From Rhizobium rosettiformans W3 (GTDB lineage: Bacteria > Pseudomonadota > Alphaproteobacteria > Rhizobiales > Rhizobiaceae): 64,000 bases of DNA. The notes beneath the pieces were generated by a model. It did no database searches, was not told the origin of the DNA, and saw only the letters and a list, made by a program, of their open reading frames with translations. Positions 7,396-16,392 of this stretch are shown here, piece after piece. Location: the NCBI RefSeq assembly GCF_004912135.1, contig NZ_STGU01000002.1:434001-498000 (forward strand). Reading direction: 5' to 3'. Position numbers and translations under genes: made by a program. The stretch's first letter is position 1, and every line of letters begins with the position of its first letter.

Positions 7396-8892
7396 TCAGG
7401 GTTCTTCGTATTGGATGAAGCTCGGCTCGGCCAGATCCGCAAAGCGGGTGAACTCCGACTGGAAGGCGAGCTTGACGGTGCCGGTCGGTCCGTGACGCTG
7501 CTTGGCGATGATGACGTCGGCCGTGCCCTTGACCTTCTCCATATGCGCTTCCCATTCCGGATACTTCGGATCGGCGGGATCGCGCGGCTCCAGGTTCTTC
7601 ACATAGTATTCCTCACGGAACACGAAGAGCACGACGTCGGCGTCCTGCTCGATCGAGCCCGATTCACGAAGGTCGGAAAGCTGCGGGCGCTTGTCGTCGC
7701 GGTTTTCCACCTGACGCGAGAGCTGCGACAGCGCCACGATTGGCACATTCAGCTCCTTGCCGAGCGACTTCAGGCCCGTGGTGATCTGGGTAATTTCCTG
7801 CACGCGGTTTTCGCCCGACTTGCCGGAGCCGGTCATCAGCTGAATATAGTCGATGACCAGGAAGTCGAGGCCGCGCTGGCGCTTGAGACGGCGGGCGCGG
7901 GCCGCGAGCTGCGCAATCGAGATGCCACCGGTCTGGTCGATGAACAGCGGCACCTTCTGCATGGTTTGGCTGAAACCGACGAGCTTCTCGAATTCGTGCT
8001 CGGTGATGTCACCGCGGCGGATCTTCGAGGACGAGACTTCCGTCTGCTCGGACATGATACGGGTGGCGAGCTGTTCGGCCGACATTTCGAGCGAGTAGAA
8101 GCCGACGACGCCGCCGTTCTTTGCCTTGAAGGAGCCGTCCGGCAGAACTTCAGGCTCGTAGGCTGCTGCAATGTTCCAGGCAATGTTGGTGGCAAGCGAG
8201 GTCTTACCCATACCCGGACGACCGGCCAGCACGATCAAGTCGGAGCGCTGCAGACCGCCCATCTTTGCATCGAGCGACATGATGCCGGTCGAGATACCCG
8301 AAAGATTGCCGTCGCGTTCGAAGGCCGCACCCGCCATGTCGACGGCCTGGGCGACCGCGTCCGAGAAGGACTGAAAGCCGCCGTCATAGCGGCCGTTCTC
8401 GGCCAGCGCGAAGAGGCGGCGCTCGGTGTCTTCGATCTGCGCCTGGGGCGGCATGTCGAGCGGCGCGTCGTAGGCGATGTTGACGACGTCCTCGCCGATC
8501 TGGATCAGCGAGCGGCGCAGCGCGAGGTCATAGATAGCGCGACCATAGTCCTCAGCATTGATGATGGTGACGGCTTCGGAAGCCAAACGCGCGAGATACT
8601 GCGCGACCGTCAGATCGCCGACCTTCTGGTCCGCCGGGAGGAAGGTCTTGATCGTGACGGGGTTTGCCGTCTTGCCCATGCGGATGATCTCGGAGGCGAC
8701 CTCAAAGATCTTCCGGTGCAGCGGCTCATAGAGATGCTCGGGCTTCAGAAAGTCCGACACGCGATAGAAGGCATCGTTGTTGACCAGGATCGCGCCGAGC
8801 AGCGCCTGTTCGGCTTCGATGTTGTTCGGAGCTTCCCGGTAAAGGGGCTCGGCCGGCTGGACCGGGCTCAATTTGCGCGCAGCATCATTCAT
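7396..8892 (-). CDS. dnaB: Replicative DNA helicase DnaB
   Basis: DnaB is the hexameric 5'-3' helicase at the replication fork. The 498-aa protein has the N-terminal primase-interacting domain (NIEAEQALLGAILVNNDAF) and the RecA-like C-terminal domain. That domain shows Walker A GRPGMGKTSLA near residue 225, Walker B LDFLVIDYIQLM, and the DnaB motif ALSQLSRQVENRDDKRPQLSD. The ATG at 8892 (MNDAARKLSPVQPAEPLYRE) is chosen; the frame extends 28 codons further but without family similarity. No intein is present. Its place near alr and radA is typical of the Rhizobiaceae, though here azlCD and the regulator intervene. Confidence 0.97.
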   Translation of the reverse strand: MNDAARKLSPVQPAEPLYREAPNNIEAEQALLGAILVNNDAFYRVSDFLKPEHLYEPLHRKIFEVASEIIRMGKTANPVTIKTFLPADQKVGDLTVAQYLARLASEAVTIINAEDYGRAIYDLALRRSLIQIGEDVVNIAYDAPLDMPPQAQIEDTERRLFALAENGRYDGGFQSFSDAVAQAVDMAGAAFERDGNLSGISTGIMSLDAKMGGLQRSDLIVLAGRPGMGKTSLATNIAWNIAAAYEPEVLPDGSFKAKNGGVVGFYSLEMSAEQLATRIMSEQTEVSSSKIRRGDITEHEFEKLVGFSQTMQKVPLFIDQTGGISIAQLAARARRLKRQRGLDFLVIDYIQLMTGSGKSGENRVQEITQITTGLKSLGKELNVPIVALSQLSRQVENRDDKRPQLSDLRESGSIEQDADVVLFVFREEYYVKNLEPRDPADPKYPEWEAHMEKVKGTADVIIAKQRHGPTGTVKLAFQSEFTRFADLAEPSFIQYEEP

Positions 8893-9204
8893 TCGTTCGA
8901 ATCCGTTCAGTGTGTCGGCGGTGGCTGCACCATAGCGAGAACGTGGGGCAGCGAAATGGCTCGCTCGCCAACCCACATTGATTCACAGGCGCCTCTTTGC
9001 GACTTCAGAAAAAGCCGAGGATTCCGATCTTTTCGGTTGACTGTGACATTCAACGAATCGGCCTCAGGAGCCTCAACTCTAGCAGAGGCGAGGCGCGGAT
9101 GGCGTCGAAAAAGCGAAGCAGCATCCATGAGTGAAAACACCCCGCCCATGCCGAACGCGCATGGCTGCCATCGCAGGATCACGCTTGATTTGTGCGGTCC
9201 AGCA
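8893..9204. other. Intergenic region dnaB-marR, no gene recognised
   Basis: Together with the operator this makes a 362-bp gap between divergent dnaB and the marR-type gene. It should hold the dnaB promoter, but no clear -35/-10 pair was recognised. An open frame at 8907-9182 on the minus strand has no protein-like features and is not called. Confidence 0.6.
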
Positions 9205-9241
9205 ATTAATTAGGAGCAATATAGATAGCAACCTAATTAAT
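9205..9241 (+). promoter_or_regulatory. Candidate MarR operator, 10-bp perfect inverted repeat
   Basis: ATTAATTAGG (9205-9214) and CCTAATTAAT (9232-9241) are exact reverse complements separated by 17 bp. AGCAA also recurs at 9201, 9215 and 9227. The repeat ends 13 bp before the GTG of the MarR gene and abuts its AGGAGG ribosome-binding site. This fits an autorepression site covering the efflux-operon promoter. Confidence 0.7.
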
Positions 9242-9254
9242 AGGAGGCGCGTCA

Positions 9255-9710
9255 GTGTCCCGCCAAACGCAGAACGAGCAGCTCTTCGACGAGATGTCGG
9301 CTTTCAACCGGAAGCTTCGCGCCTTCTTCGACGCCGCAGTGCGTGAGGAGGGGCTGACGCTGGCACGTGCCCGGGCCCTCTTCGCGATCTCGCGCCGCGG
9401 ACCGCTCACCCAGAAGGAACTGGCCGAAGAACTGGAAATCGAGACGCCGACACTTGTGCGCGTCCTGGACGGCATGGCGCGCCAGAACCTGATCGTCAGG
9501 ACCGAGGACGAGAATGATCGCCGTGCCAAACGCATCGCCATGACGGAAGCGGGCAGGGCCGCCTATGACAGGATGCATGTGCTCGCCACTGACCTGCGCG
9601 CACAGATCGCGGCGGAAATCTCGTCCGATGATATCGAGATCGCGCTGTCGGTCGTCCGGCGCCTCACCCGCAACCTCCAGAGCCTCGACCAGCCAAAGGT
9701 GCGGTCATGA
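9255..9710 (+). CDS. MarR family transcriptional regulator of the efflux operon
   Basis: A 151-aa winged-helix regulator of the MarR/EmrR/SlyA type. It shows LTLARARALFAISRRGPLTQKE, the recognition region EIETPTLVRVLDGMARQNLI, and the wing with RTEDENDRRAKRIAMTEAG. The GTG start is set by a perfect AGGAGG seven bases upstream. The stop overlaps the start of the next gene (ATGA), so it is the first gene of a MarR-EmrB-EmrA-like operon. By analogy it represses the operon and releases DNA on binding toxic lipophilic compounds; the ligand is unknown. Confidence 0.92.
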   Translation: MSRQTQNEQLFDEMSAFNRKLRAFFDAAVREEGLTLARARALFAISRRGPLTQKELAEELEIETPTLVRVLDGMARQNLIVRTEDENDRRAKRIAMTEAGRAAYDRMHVLATDLRAQIAAEISSDDIEIALSVVRRLTRNLQSLDQPKVRS

Positions 9711-11383
9711 GCGCCGTCAGCGAAACAGCAGCAACGGCTGTGTCAGATCCTGCCAAGGTGACGACGCCAGCACAGGATGCGCCGCCCGCCGCACCTGTTG
9801 CGCCGCCGGCAAAGCCCCTCTGGCTGGCTGCGATCTATGTCGTGTCGGGCCTGATGCTGTTCATCACCCAGGGCCTGGGCATGAACATCGTCAATGCCAA
9901 CCTCTACCAGCTACAGGGTGAGTTTTCTGCGACGGTGGTCGAGGCAGCCTGGCTTTCGGCCGCCTATATGGCCCCCTATGCGACGCTCTCGATCGCGCTC
10001 TTCAAGATCCGCACGCAATACGGCCTGCGCCCCTTTGCCCAGTGGAGCATTTTGATCTTCGTGCTCGCGTCCTCGCTGAACCTCCTGGTCGACGATCTGC
10101 ACTCCGCGCTCGTCGTCCGCTTCATCAGCGGCTGTGCAGCGGCCCCCATTTCGTCGCTGGGCTTTCTCTATGTGCTCGAGGCCTTCCCGCTGCAGCGCAA
10201 GCTGAACCAAGGGCTGAACGTCGCGCTGCTCGGGACGCTGCTGGCGGCCCCCATCGCCCGCATGATCTCGCCGTCCCTCCTGCAGATCGACGGCTGGCAC
10301 GCGCTCTACACGCTGGAAGTCGGCCTGGCCCTCATCTCGATGGTCGTCATCTTTGCGCTTCCCGTGACACCGCCGCCGCGCGCCAAGGTGATCGAGCGGC
10401 TGGATATCCTGTCCTATCTGCTGATGGCGATCGGCATCGGCTGCCTCGCCGTGTTCCTCACGCTCGGACGTCTCTACTGGTGGTTCGAGACCTGGTGGCT
10501 CGGTGCGCTGCTGGCTGCGGCAATCGCCTTCATCGCCATGACCGCGCTGATCGAATCCCATCGGCAAAATCCGATGCTCGACTTCCGCTGGATCTTTTCC
10601 CGCAGCAATCTGCACATGGCGGCCGTCCTCCTGGTCTTCCGTGCGGTCTCCTCCGAACAGTCTTCGACCGCCGTCAGCTTCTTCCAGCAGATCGGTCTCC
10701 TGAACGACCAGCAATTCACCCTCTGGGCGCTGGTTCTCGTCGCCTCCGTCGGTGGCGCCCTCTTGTGCATGGCCCTGATGTCCTCGCGCTATGTCGAGAC
10801 GGCGCATGTGATCGCGCTCGCGCTGATTGCTGTGGGCGCCTATCTCGACAGCCAGGCAAGCAACCTGACGCGCCCCGAACAGATGTATCTGAGCCAGGGC
10901 ATGATCGCCTTCGGTGCCGCCATGTTCCTGCCGCCGGTGATGGCGAAGGGGTTCGCAGGCGCCCTGCAGAAGGGACCGGCCTATATCGTCAACTTCATCG
11001 TGATCTTCCTCTTCACGCAGATCACAGGTGCCCTTTTGACGACGGCCTTCCTCGGAAGCTTCGTCACCATCCGGGAGAAGTTTCATTCGAGCATTCTGGT
11101 CGAAAACATTCTCTTGACGCGTCCTGAAGTCGCTCAGCGTGTCGGCCAGCTCTCTGCCGCCTATCGCAAGGTCATCACCGATCCGAGCATTCTCAACGCG
11201 GAAGGCCTGACGCTGCTGGCACAGCAGGTCACGCGTGAGGCCTATGTGCTCGCCTACAACGACACCTTCCTGCTGATCTCCGCCGTCGCGACCATCGCGC
11301 TCGGTACACTCCTCCTGCATCTCGCCTGGAACTGGCTCCGGACCCTTCGAGCCGCACCGGTCGATGAAGCCACCCAATCCTGA
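9707..11383 (+). CDS. MFS drug efflux permease, DHA2/EmrB-like
   Basis: A 558-aa major-facilitator protein. After a Pro/Ala-rich N-terminal tail of about 37 residues it has some 14 hydrophobic segments, the DHA2 (EmrB) arrangement. Recognisable parts are the first helix with GLMLFITQGLGMNIVNANLY, AAWLSAAYMAPYATLSIALF, and a long periplasmic loop before the last helix (about residues 450-515), also seen in EmrB relatives. It would export drugs or plant-derived compounds by proton antiport with the downstream membrane-fusion protein. The EmrB signature is not exact, so the symbol is left empty. Confidence 0.88.
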   Translation: MSAVSETAATAVSDPAKVTTPAQDAPPAAPVAPPAKPLWLAAIYVVSGLMLFITQGLGMNIVNANLYQLQGEFSATVVEAAWLSAAYMAPYATLSIALFKIRTQYGLRPFAQWSILIFVLASSLNLLVDDLHSALVVRFISGCAAAPISSLGFLYVLEAFPLQRKLNQGLNVALLGTLLAAPIARMISPSLLQIDGWHALYTLEVGLALISMVVIFALPVTPPPRAKVIERLDILSYLLMAIGIGCLAVFLTLGRLYWWFETWWLGALLAAAIAFIAMTALIESHRQNPMLDFRWIFSRSNLHMAAVLLVFRAVSSEQSSTAVSFFQQIGLLNDQQFTLWALVLVASVGGALLCMALMSSRYVETAHVIALALIAVGAYLDSQASNLTRPEQMYLSQGMIAFGAAMFLPPVMAKGFAGALQKGPAYIVNFIVIFLFTQITGALLTTAFLGSFVTIREKFHSSILVENILLTRPEVAQRVGQLSAAYRKVITDPSILNAEGLTLLAQQVTREAYVLAYNDTFLLISAVATIALGTLLLHLAWNWLRTLRAAPVDEATQS

Positions 11384-11406
11384 TGTTTTGAAAAGAGTCC
11401 GCCGCC

Positions 11407-12453
11407 ATGTTGAAGAAACTGTTCACCCCCGTCACCATCCTGATCATCCTCGGTGCCCTGATCGGCACGTCGCTGGTCCTCTACGCCTGGCGCCTGCCGC
11501 CCTTCACCAGCTCGGTCGAGATGACCGACAATGCCTATGTCCGGGGCTATGTCACCACGCTCAGCCCCCAGGTCAGCGGCTATGTGGTCGAGGTCCCGGT
11601 TCAGGATTACCAATCGGTAGACAAGGGTGAGCTCCTCGCCCGCATCGACGATCGCATCTATCGCCAGAAGCTCGCCCAGGCCGAGGCAGCGCTTGCCACG
11701 CAGAAGGCGGCACTCGACAATTCGCACCAGCAGGAGGTGGCCGCCCAGGCGCGGATCGCATCCAGCGAAGCCGCCGTCGATTCGGCAGCAGCCGATCTGC
11801 AGCAGGCCGAGAGCCAGTCGGAGCGGCAGAACAGCCTGACGCGCAGCGGTGTCGTCGCCACGAGCGCGCAGGAGCAGGCCCAGGCAGCGCTCGACCGTGC
11901 GCGTGCCGGCATGGCCCAGGCCAAGGCGGCCGTCGAAGTATCCCGCCAGGACCTGCAGACCATCATCGTCAACCGGGGATCGCTCGAGGCCGCTGTCGCC
12001 AATGCCGAGGCCCAGGTGGAGCTCGCCAAGATCGATTTGTCCAACACCGAGATCCGCGCCCCGCGCGACGGCAAGCTCGGCGAAGTGGGTGCCCGTGTCG
12101 GCCAGTATGTGGCCGCAGGCACGCAGCTGATGGCCGTGGTGCCGGACGATGTCTGGATCATCGCCAACTTCAAGGAAACGCAGCTTGCCGGCATGGAAGT
12201 CGGTCAGCCGGTCGAAATCACGGTCGACGCTCTGAACCGGAGCGTTCTGAAAGGAAAAGTCGAGCGCTTCTCGCCCGCGACCGGCTCGGAATTCTCGGTG
12301 ATCAGGGCCGACAATGCGAGCGGCAACTTCGTCAAGATCGCCCAGCGTATGGGTGTGCGGATTGCACTCGACCAGACGCAAGGTGCAGCCTCGCTATTGA
12401 CGCCCGGCATGTCGGTCGTGGTCCGCATCGACAAGAGCGCCGATCCGTCCTGA
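11407..12453 (+). CDS. HlyD/EmrA-type membrane fusion protein
   Basis: A 348-aa periplasmic adaptor. It has one N-terminal membrane anchor (about residues 12-30), then TDNAYVRGYVTTLSPQVSGYV, the biotinyl-lipoyl half typical of EmrA. A long Ala/Gln-rich coiled coil spans about 85-190, and the second lipoyl half (IRAPRDGKLGEVGARVGQYV) and beta-barrel domain follow. It starts 23 bp after the MFS gene in the same operon. It should link the permease to an outer-membrane channel encoded elsewhere, since no TolC homologue is in the window. Confidence 0.92.
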   Translation: MLKKLFTPVTILIILGALIGTSLVLYAWRLPPFTSSVEMTDNAYVRGYVTTLSPQVSGYVVEVPVQDYQSVDKGELLARIDDRIYRQKLAQAEAALATQKAALDNSHQQEVAAQARIASSEAAVDSAAADLQQAESQSERQNSLTRSGVVATSAQEQAQAALDRARAGMAQAKAAVEVSRQDLQTIIVNRGSLEAAVANAEAQVELAKIDLSNTEIRAPRDGKLGEVGARVGQYVAAGTQLMAVVPDDVWIIANFKETQLAGMEVGQPVEITVDALNRSVLKGKVERFSPATGSEFSVIRADNASGNFVKIAQRMGVRIALDQTQGAASLLTPGMSVVVRIDKSADPS

Positions 12454-12474
12454 CCGGCGCTACCATCGGACATG

Positions 12475-12513
12475 AAAAAGCCCGACCTTGCGTATGCAGG
12501 GCCGGGCTTTTTT
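12475..12513. terminator. Bidirectional intrinsic terminator between emrA-like gene and rplI
   Basis: AAAAAGCCCG begins the left arm at 12475 and CGGGCTTTTTT ends the right arm near 12513. The stem continues through CCTTGC/GCAGGG with small mismatches. The T run on the plus strand, and the matching one on the minus strand, let it serve both convergent genes. Confidence 0.85.
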
Positions 12514-12541
12514 GTAACGCTACACCCGAAGGTGCGAGCGA

Positions 12542-13120
12542 TTAGCGGTCTTCGTCACCGTCCATGTCGGCGTCCGGATCGAAGAAGTCTTCAGGACGAA
12601 GCGCGTCTTCGTCAACGCCGTAGATGGCGTCGGCCGAGGTGAGGCTTTCGCCCTTGGCCTGACGCTCGGCTTCTTCAGCCGAACGGGCAACGTTGAGCTC
12701 AACGGTCAGTTCGACTTCCGAATGCAGGTGCAGGGTGACCTGGTGGATGCCGATAGCCTTGATCGGGGTATTCAGCTCGACCTGGTTACGGCCGATGTTG
12801 AAGCCTTCGGCAGCCAGGATTTCAACGACGTCACGAGCAGCGACAGAACCGTAGAGCTGGCCGGTTTCGCCAGCCGAGCGGACGACGATGAAGGACTTGC
12901 CACCGAGAGCGTCGGCAACCTTCTGGGCTTCGGACTTGCGCTCGAGGTTACGAGCTTCGAGCGTGGCGCGCTCGGCTTCGAAACGCTTCTTGTTGGCTTC
13001 GTTGGCGCGCAGCGCCTTGCCCTGCGGCAGCAGGAAGTTACGGGCGAAGCCGTCGCGAACCTTTACGGTTTCGCCCATCTGGCCGAGCTTGGCGATGCGT
13101 TCGAGGAGAATGACCTGCAT
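12542..13120 (-). CDS. rplI: 50S ribosomal protein L9
   Basis: bL9 binds 23S rRNA near the L1 stalk. The 192-aa protein has the N-terminal signature [27 protein letters not shown]-like region (here [13 protein letters not shown]), the connecting long helix rich in Lys/Glu, and the C-terminal domain. It ends in a long acidic extension ([12 protein letters not shown]), making it longer than the ~150 aa of E. coli L9. Such tails occur in rhizobial L9. It is the last gene of rpsF-rpsR-DUF2232-rplI. Confidence 0.97.
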   Translation of the reverse strand: MQVILLERIAKLGQMGETVKVRDGFARNFLLPQGKALRANEANKKRFEAERATLEARNLERKSEAQKVADALGGKSFIVVRSAGETGQLYGSVAARDVVEILAAEGFNIGRNQVELNTPIKAIGIHQVTLHLHSEVELTVELNVARSAEEAERQAKGESLTSADAIYGVDEDALRPEDFFDPDADMDGDEDR

Positions 13121-13139
13121 TGTCGTGTTCCTTTCAGTG

Positions 13140-14114
13140 TCAATCAGTTTCGGGTGTGTCGGTGTCGGCCTTGCGGGCCGGGGTCAGGGCAACGGTCCGT
13201 CTGGTATCCGACAGGCCGATGATCAGAGGGATCATGAGCGGGAGCAGCATGATCGTGGAGAGATAGGCAAGAACGAGCGCCGGAAGGCGCCAGTCCCGGC
13301 CACGGGTCTTGAGATGCAGCCAGGCAAAGCCCGACATCAGGAAGCCGGCGCCGAAGGTGCCGCAGACGGTGGCGCCGATCATGGCCGGCACGCCGCCGAT
13401 GAAGCATGCGATGATGCCCGCAAGGAAGATGAAGACCGTGTTGCGGTTCATCCGAAGCGCCGACGGGAAGTCTTCACGCGGACGCTTGTTGCGGCCAGAC
13501 GCGGTGACGATCCGCATGGCGATGTAATACATCATGGTCAGGAGCAGCACCCAGGTGCCGCCCTGGATGATCGGCAGAAGCACGACCATGCTGCTCTTTA
13601 GCTGTTCGAGCGCGAGCGCATCGGGCGCCATGGCCGGATCCTGCGCATTCATCGCCTGGACCATGGCGTCCACCAGCTGGCCGGTGAATTCCGGGCCAAA
13701 GCCGATGATGACGCCGAGCACGACGACGGCAATCGTGACGAAGCTGCAGAGCTGAAGAAGAATGTCGGACAGCGGGTACCAGGCCATCAGATGGTCGGGA
13801 CCACCAATCTCGGAAGCGGGACGCGCAAGGCTCGACAGATGCGCCAGCCAGCCCGCCGGTGCGAGCGTGAAGATCGCCATGCCGAAGGCAAACATCGGCG
13901 ATACGCTGACGGTGCCGAGGAGAGCTGCGGTCACAATCGCCGTGATCGCGGCGGCATTGCCCCAGCCGAGACCGACGATGAGAACGGGAAGCGCAGAAGC
14001 TGCGTAGAGAATGGAGGCAAGCGTCGGCTGCGCCGCAGCACCCAGCACCAGCAGGGCGGCGGTAATGCCGGCAACAAAGCCGGTCGTCAGCGATTTCGCA
14101 TCCAGGTTCTTCAC
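13140..14114 (-). CDS. DUF2232 integral membrane protein
   Basis: A 324-aa protein with about eight hydrophobic segments, matching the DUF2232 (YybS-like) proteins that lie between rpsR and rplI in alphaproteobacteria. The start is GTG at 14114 with AGGA eight bases upstream. It ends 19 bp before rplI. Its function is not known; a link to envelope or transport is only suggested by its hydrophobicity. A short hydrophilic C-terminus carries DTDTPETD. Confidence 0.88.
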   Translation of the reverse strand: MKNLDAKSLTTGFVAGITAALLVLGAAAQPTLASILYAASALPVLIVGLGWGNAAAITAIVTAALLGTVSVSPMFAFGMAIFTLAPAGWLAHLSSLARPASEIGGPDHLMAWYPLSDILLQLCSFVTIAVVVLGVIIGFGPEFTGQLVDAMVQAMNAQDPAMAPDALALEQLKSSMVVLLPIIQGGTWVLLLTMMYYIAMRIVTASGRNKRPREDFPSALRMNRNTVFIFLAGIIACFIGGVPAMIGATVCGTFGAGFLMSGFAWLHLKTRGRDWRLPALVLAYLSTIMLLPLMIPLIIGLSDTRRTVALTPARKADTDTPETD

Positions 14115-14256
14115 TGTCGCTGTCCTGCTGTCTAGCAGTTAGGGGAGGGGCCAGAGCGATCTCGCAAGAGGCATCCCCAACATGGGATTTCCAAATGTCG
14201 CGGCAGCGCGCCATCGGGTGGTGGTTCCGATCCGCGCCCAACGCGGAAGGGATGAA

Positions 14257-14281
14257 GCCCGCCGATCGATGATCGGCAGGC
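14257..14281 (-). terminator. Hairpin downstream of rpsR
   Basis: GCCCGCCGATC (14257-14267) and GATCGGCAGGC (14271-14281) pair over 11 bases with one G-U pair and a three-base loop. It starts 12 bp after the rpsR stop. No T run follows, so it may be a processing or partial-termination hairpin lowering expression of the DUF2232 gene. Confidence 0.5.
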
Positions 14282-14292
14282 TTCGGATCAGA

Positions 14293-14541
14293 TTACGCTA
14301 CGACGTAGGGCAGCAGGCCGAGGAAACGGGCGCGCTTGATGGCCTGGGCCAGTTCGCGCTGCTTCTTCTGGGAAACTGCGGTGATACGCGAAGGAACGAT
14401 CTTGCCGCGCTCGGAAATGTAGCGCTGCAGGAGGCGAACGTCCTTGTAGTCGATGCGCGGAGCGTTTGCGCCCGAGAAGGGGCAGGTCTTGCGACGACGA
14501 TGGAACGGGCGGCGTGCCGGAGCAGAGGATGCATCAGCCAT
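14293..14541 (-). CDS. rpsR: 30S ribosomal protein S18
   Basis: bS18, 82 aa, binds as a heterodimer with S6 on the 30S platform. It contains the family core [20 protein letters not shown] and [20 protein letters not shown]. The CPFS cysteine marks a zinc-ligand position in some S18 proteins, but the full set is not present. It lies 24 bp after rpsF in the same operon. Confidence 0.97.
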   Translation of the reverse strand: MADASSAPARRPFHRRRKTCPFSGANAPRIDYKDVRLLQRYISERGKIVPSRITAVSQKKQRELAQAIKRARFLGLLPYVVA

Positions 14542-14565
14542 TGTGTTTTGTCCTTGTGCTCGAAA

Positions 14566-15012
14566 TTACGCGCGGTCTTCGCGCGGACGACGCTCGAAAC
14601 CGCCTTCGCGGGGAGCGCGCGGACCACGGTCGCCGAAGTCGCGGCGCGGGCCACGGTCGTCGCCGTCACGACGCGGACGATCGTCACGGTCGCGCTTCTG
14701 CATCATGGCAGACGGGCCTTCTTCGTGGGCTTCCACAGCGATGGTCATGTAACGAAGAACGTCTTCGTTGATGCGCATCTGGCGCTCCATTTCATGGACG
14801 GCAGCTGCCGGGGCATCGATGTCCATGAGGGCGTAGTGAGCCTTGCGGTTCTTCTTGATGCGGTAGGTGAGGGACTTGAGGCCCAAGTTTTCTACGCGCC
14901 CGACCTTGCCGCCGTGAGCTTCGAGGACACCCTTGTACTGTTCGACGAGGGCATCAACCTGCTGAGCGGACATATCCTGCCGGGCAAGGAATACGTGTTC
15001 GTAAAGAGCCAT
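14566..15012 (-). CDS. rpsF: 30S ribosomal protein S6
   Basis: bS6, 148 aa from the ATG at 15012 ([13 protein letters not shown]); an upstream in-frame start at 15045 is not needed. The S6 fold covers residues 1 to about 105, with [20 protein letters not shown] being the most typical stretch. The remaining ~40 residues form an Arg/Asp/Gly-rich tail with repeated DRGPR units, expected to be disordered. It heads the operon rpsF-rpsR-DUF2232-rplI. A promoter and ~230-nt leader precede it, and in other bacteria the S6-S18 complex binds such leaders to repress translation. Confidence 0.97.
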   Translation of the reverse strand: MALYEHVFLARQDMSAQQVDALVEQYKGVLEAHGGKVGRVENLGLKSLTYRIKKNRKAHYALMDIDAPAAAVHEMERQMRINEDVLRYMTIAVEAHEEGPSAMMQKRDRDDRPRRDGDDRGPRRDFGDRGPRAPREGGFERRPREDRA

Positions 15013-15239
15013 GTAAGCTTTGCCTTTTCTTGCGGTTGTCGTCACCCGGATCCGGCGCTAAGCCTCACAGACTGCTCCTGAGCGGCAAATGCCGCGGCAA
15101 GAAAAGTAGTGTGTTCGAGACGGTCGAGAGCGGAGACACGGGAGGCCGGAAACCCTTAATGGTTCCTGCTGCAAGCTTGATCGCCTGCCAGCCCTCCGTT
15201 CAGCCACCAGCCAGAGGACCGGGTGTTGTGAACGGCGCG
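15013..15239 (-). promoter_or_regulatory. rpsF operon 5' leader, possible S6:S18 autoregulatory region
   Basis: The leader from the predicted promoter to rpsF is about 220 nt, long for a simple transcript. It holds a small perfect hairpin, GCGGC (15082-15086) and GCCGC (15091-15095), followed on the transcript by GCTCAGGAGCAG. S6:S18 leader RNAs are known in other bacteria; whether this one folds that way is inference. No open frame was found in it. Confidence 0.4.
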
Positions 15240-15268
15240 CTTATACGCGGATTGGCCACAAAAGCAAG
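15240..15268 (-). promoter_or_regulatory. Predicted sigma-70 type promoter of rpsF operon
   Basis: On the minus strand, CTTGCT (15263-15268) and TATAAG (15240-15245) are separated by 17 bp. CTTGCT resembles the rhizobial -35 element CTTGAC, and TATAAG is a good -10. The spacing and position upstream of a ribosomal operon support it. Confidence 0.6.
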
Positions 15269-15326
15269 GGCCGCACGGCATTTTCTGCCGGCGGCCCCAA
15301 GTCAGGTGTTCAGGCAGGCCGATCGA

Positions 15327-16259
15327 TCAGACCTGCACGAGAGCCAGGGTGTAGCCGACATAGGCGACGAGCATTGCGCCCGCCGTCAGACGGCGAACGC
15401 CGAGATGGCTTAGGAGCAGGAAGGCAAAGCCGATCGTCACACCCAGCATCACCGGCACGTCGAATTCACCAAAGCGAGGAGCGACGGCGATGGGCTGGAT
15501 CACTGAGGTCACGCCCAGGATGAACAGGATGTTGAAAATGTTCGATCCGACGATATTGCCGATCATGATGTCGGAATGCTTGCGCAGCGCCGACATGACG
15601 CCGGTGGCAAGTTCCGGCAGAGATGTGCCGACGGCAACGACAGTGAGCCCGATCACGGCTTCGGAAACACCGAAGTCTCGGGCGAGGTTGGTCGCGCCCC
15701 GAACGAGCAGTTCTGCGCCGACGAACAGCGTGGCAAGGCCGCCCGCGATGAGCAGCGCCATGAAACCCGTCCCGAGCGTCTCGTGCTTGACCTCTTCATC
15801 GGCGAGATCTGCCATCGATTCCTTGCCCTGGACATAGGCGTAGACGATGTAGGCGATCAGGCCGACGACCATGAGGAGGCCCGCGATTCGCCCAATGGCC
15901 TCGAACTGGACGAGGCCCAGCAGCAGAACGGCTGCGGCGATCATCACATAGGTGTCACGCTTCACGCCCTTGTCCCAATGGGTGATCGGGAAGATCATCG
16001 CACAGGCGCCGATGATCAGCAGTATGTTGGCCGTATTTGAGCCGACCACATTGCCGAGCGCAATGTCGGAGGAGCCGGTGAGGGCTGCACGGACAGAGAC
16101 CAAGAGTTCCGGCATTGAGGTACCGAAGCCGACGATGACGAGTGACACGATGAGCGTCGGAATGGCGAGTTTCTGGGCAACGGCGATCGCGCCGCGCAAA
16201 AGCCATTCAGCTCCGAAGTAAAGTCCGACAAGGCCGGCGGCCACGAACAGATAATCCAA
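15327..16259 (-). CDS. Calcium/sodium antiporter, CaCA family (YrbG-like)
   Basis: A 310-aa membrane exchanger with two internally homologous halves, the hallmark of the CaCA family. Each half carries the alpha-repeat motifs: GFGTSMPELLVS with GNVVGSNTANILLI in the first, and AVGTSLPELATG with GNIVGSNIFNILFI in the second. About ten hydrophobic segments are seen, with a charged loop near residues 145-165. The start is TTG at 16259, preceded by GGGGA five bases upstream; a nearby upstream ATG runs into a stop at once. Ca2+/Na+ exchange is inferred from the family; the physiological ion is not certain. Confidence 0.9.
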   Translation of the reverse strand: MDYLFVAAGLVGLYFGAEWLLRGAIAVAQKLAIPTLIVSLVIVGFGTSMPELLVSVRAALTGSSDIALGNVVGSNTANILLIIGACAMIFPITHWDKGVKRDTYVMIAAAVLLLGLVQFEAIGRIAGLLMVVGLIAYIVYAYVQGKESMADLADEEVKHETLGTGFMALLIAGGLATLFVGAELLVRGATNLARDFGVSEAVIGLTVVAVGTSLPELATGVMSALRKHSDIMIGNIVGSNIFNILFILGVTSVIQPIAVAPRFGEFDVPVMLGVTIGFAFLLLSHLGVRRLTAGAMLVAYVGYTLALVQV

Positions 16260-16343
16260 GTCAATCCCCCATGGATGAAGGCCCGAAAGCCCGTGTTTGA
16301 TCGTCGCCGGAAGTGGTGATGCACTGCAGCGATGTGTAGGTCA

Positions 16344-16376
16344 CGGCCGTTCACGTTTTTGTTGGGTGAGCGGCCG
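16344..16376 (-). other. Imperfect hairpin downstream of the antiporter promoter region
   Basis: CGGCCGTTCAC (16344-16354) and GTGAGCGGCCG (16366-16376) pair at 10 of 11 positions, with a loop containing a run of T on the plus strand. It lies 16 bp beyond the aldo/keto reductase stop but lacks a T run on the minus strand side. It may be a weak terminator of that upstream gene's neighbour or an RNA stability element. Confidence 0.3.
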
Positions 16377-16392
16377 CAGTTGATGTCGGGCG

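Noticed and set aside
8907-9182. 91-codon minus-strand frame upstream of dnaB
   Set aside because: No ribosome-binding site, no protein-like pattern, and it occupies the expected dnaB promoter region.
7411-9213. 600-codon plus-strand frame opposite dnaB
   Set aside because: Antisense shadow of dnaB; the encoded protein has no recognisable motif.
9911-11377. 488-codon minus-strand frame opposite the MFS gene
   Set aside because: Antisense shadow rich in Arg/Glu/Gly; the plus-strand frame has clear membrane helices and operon context.
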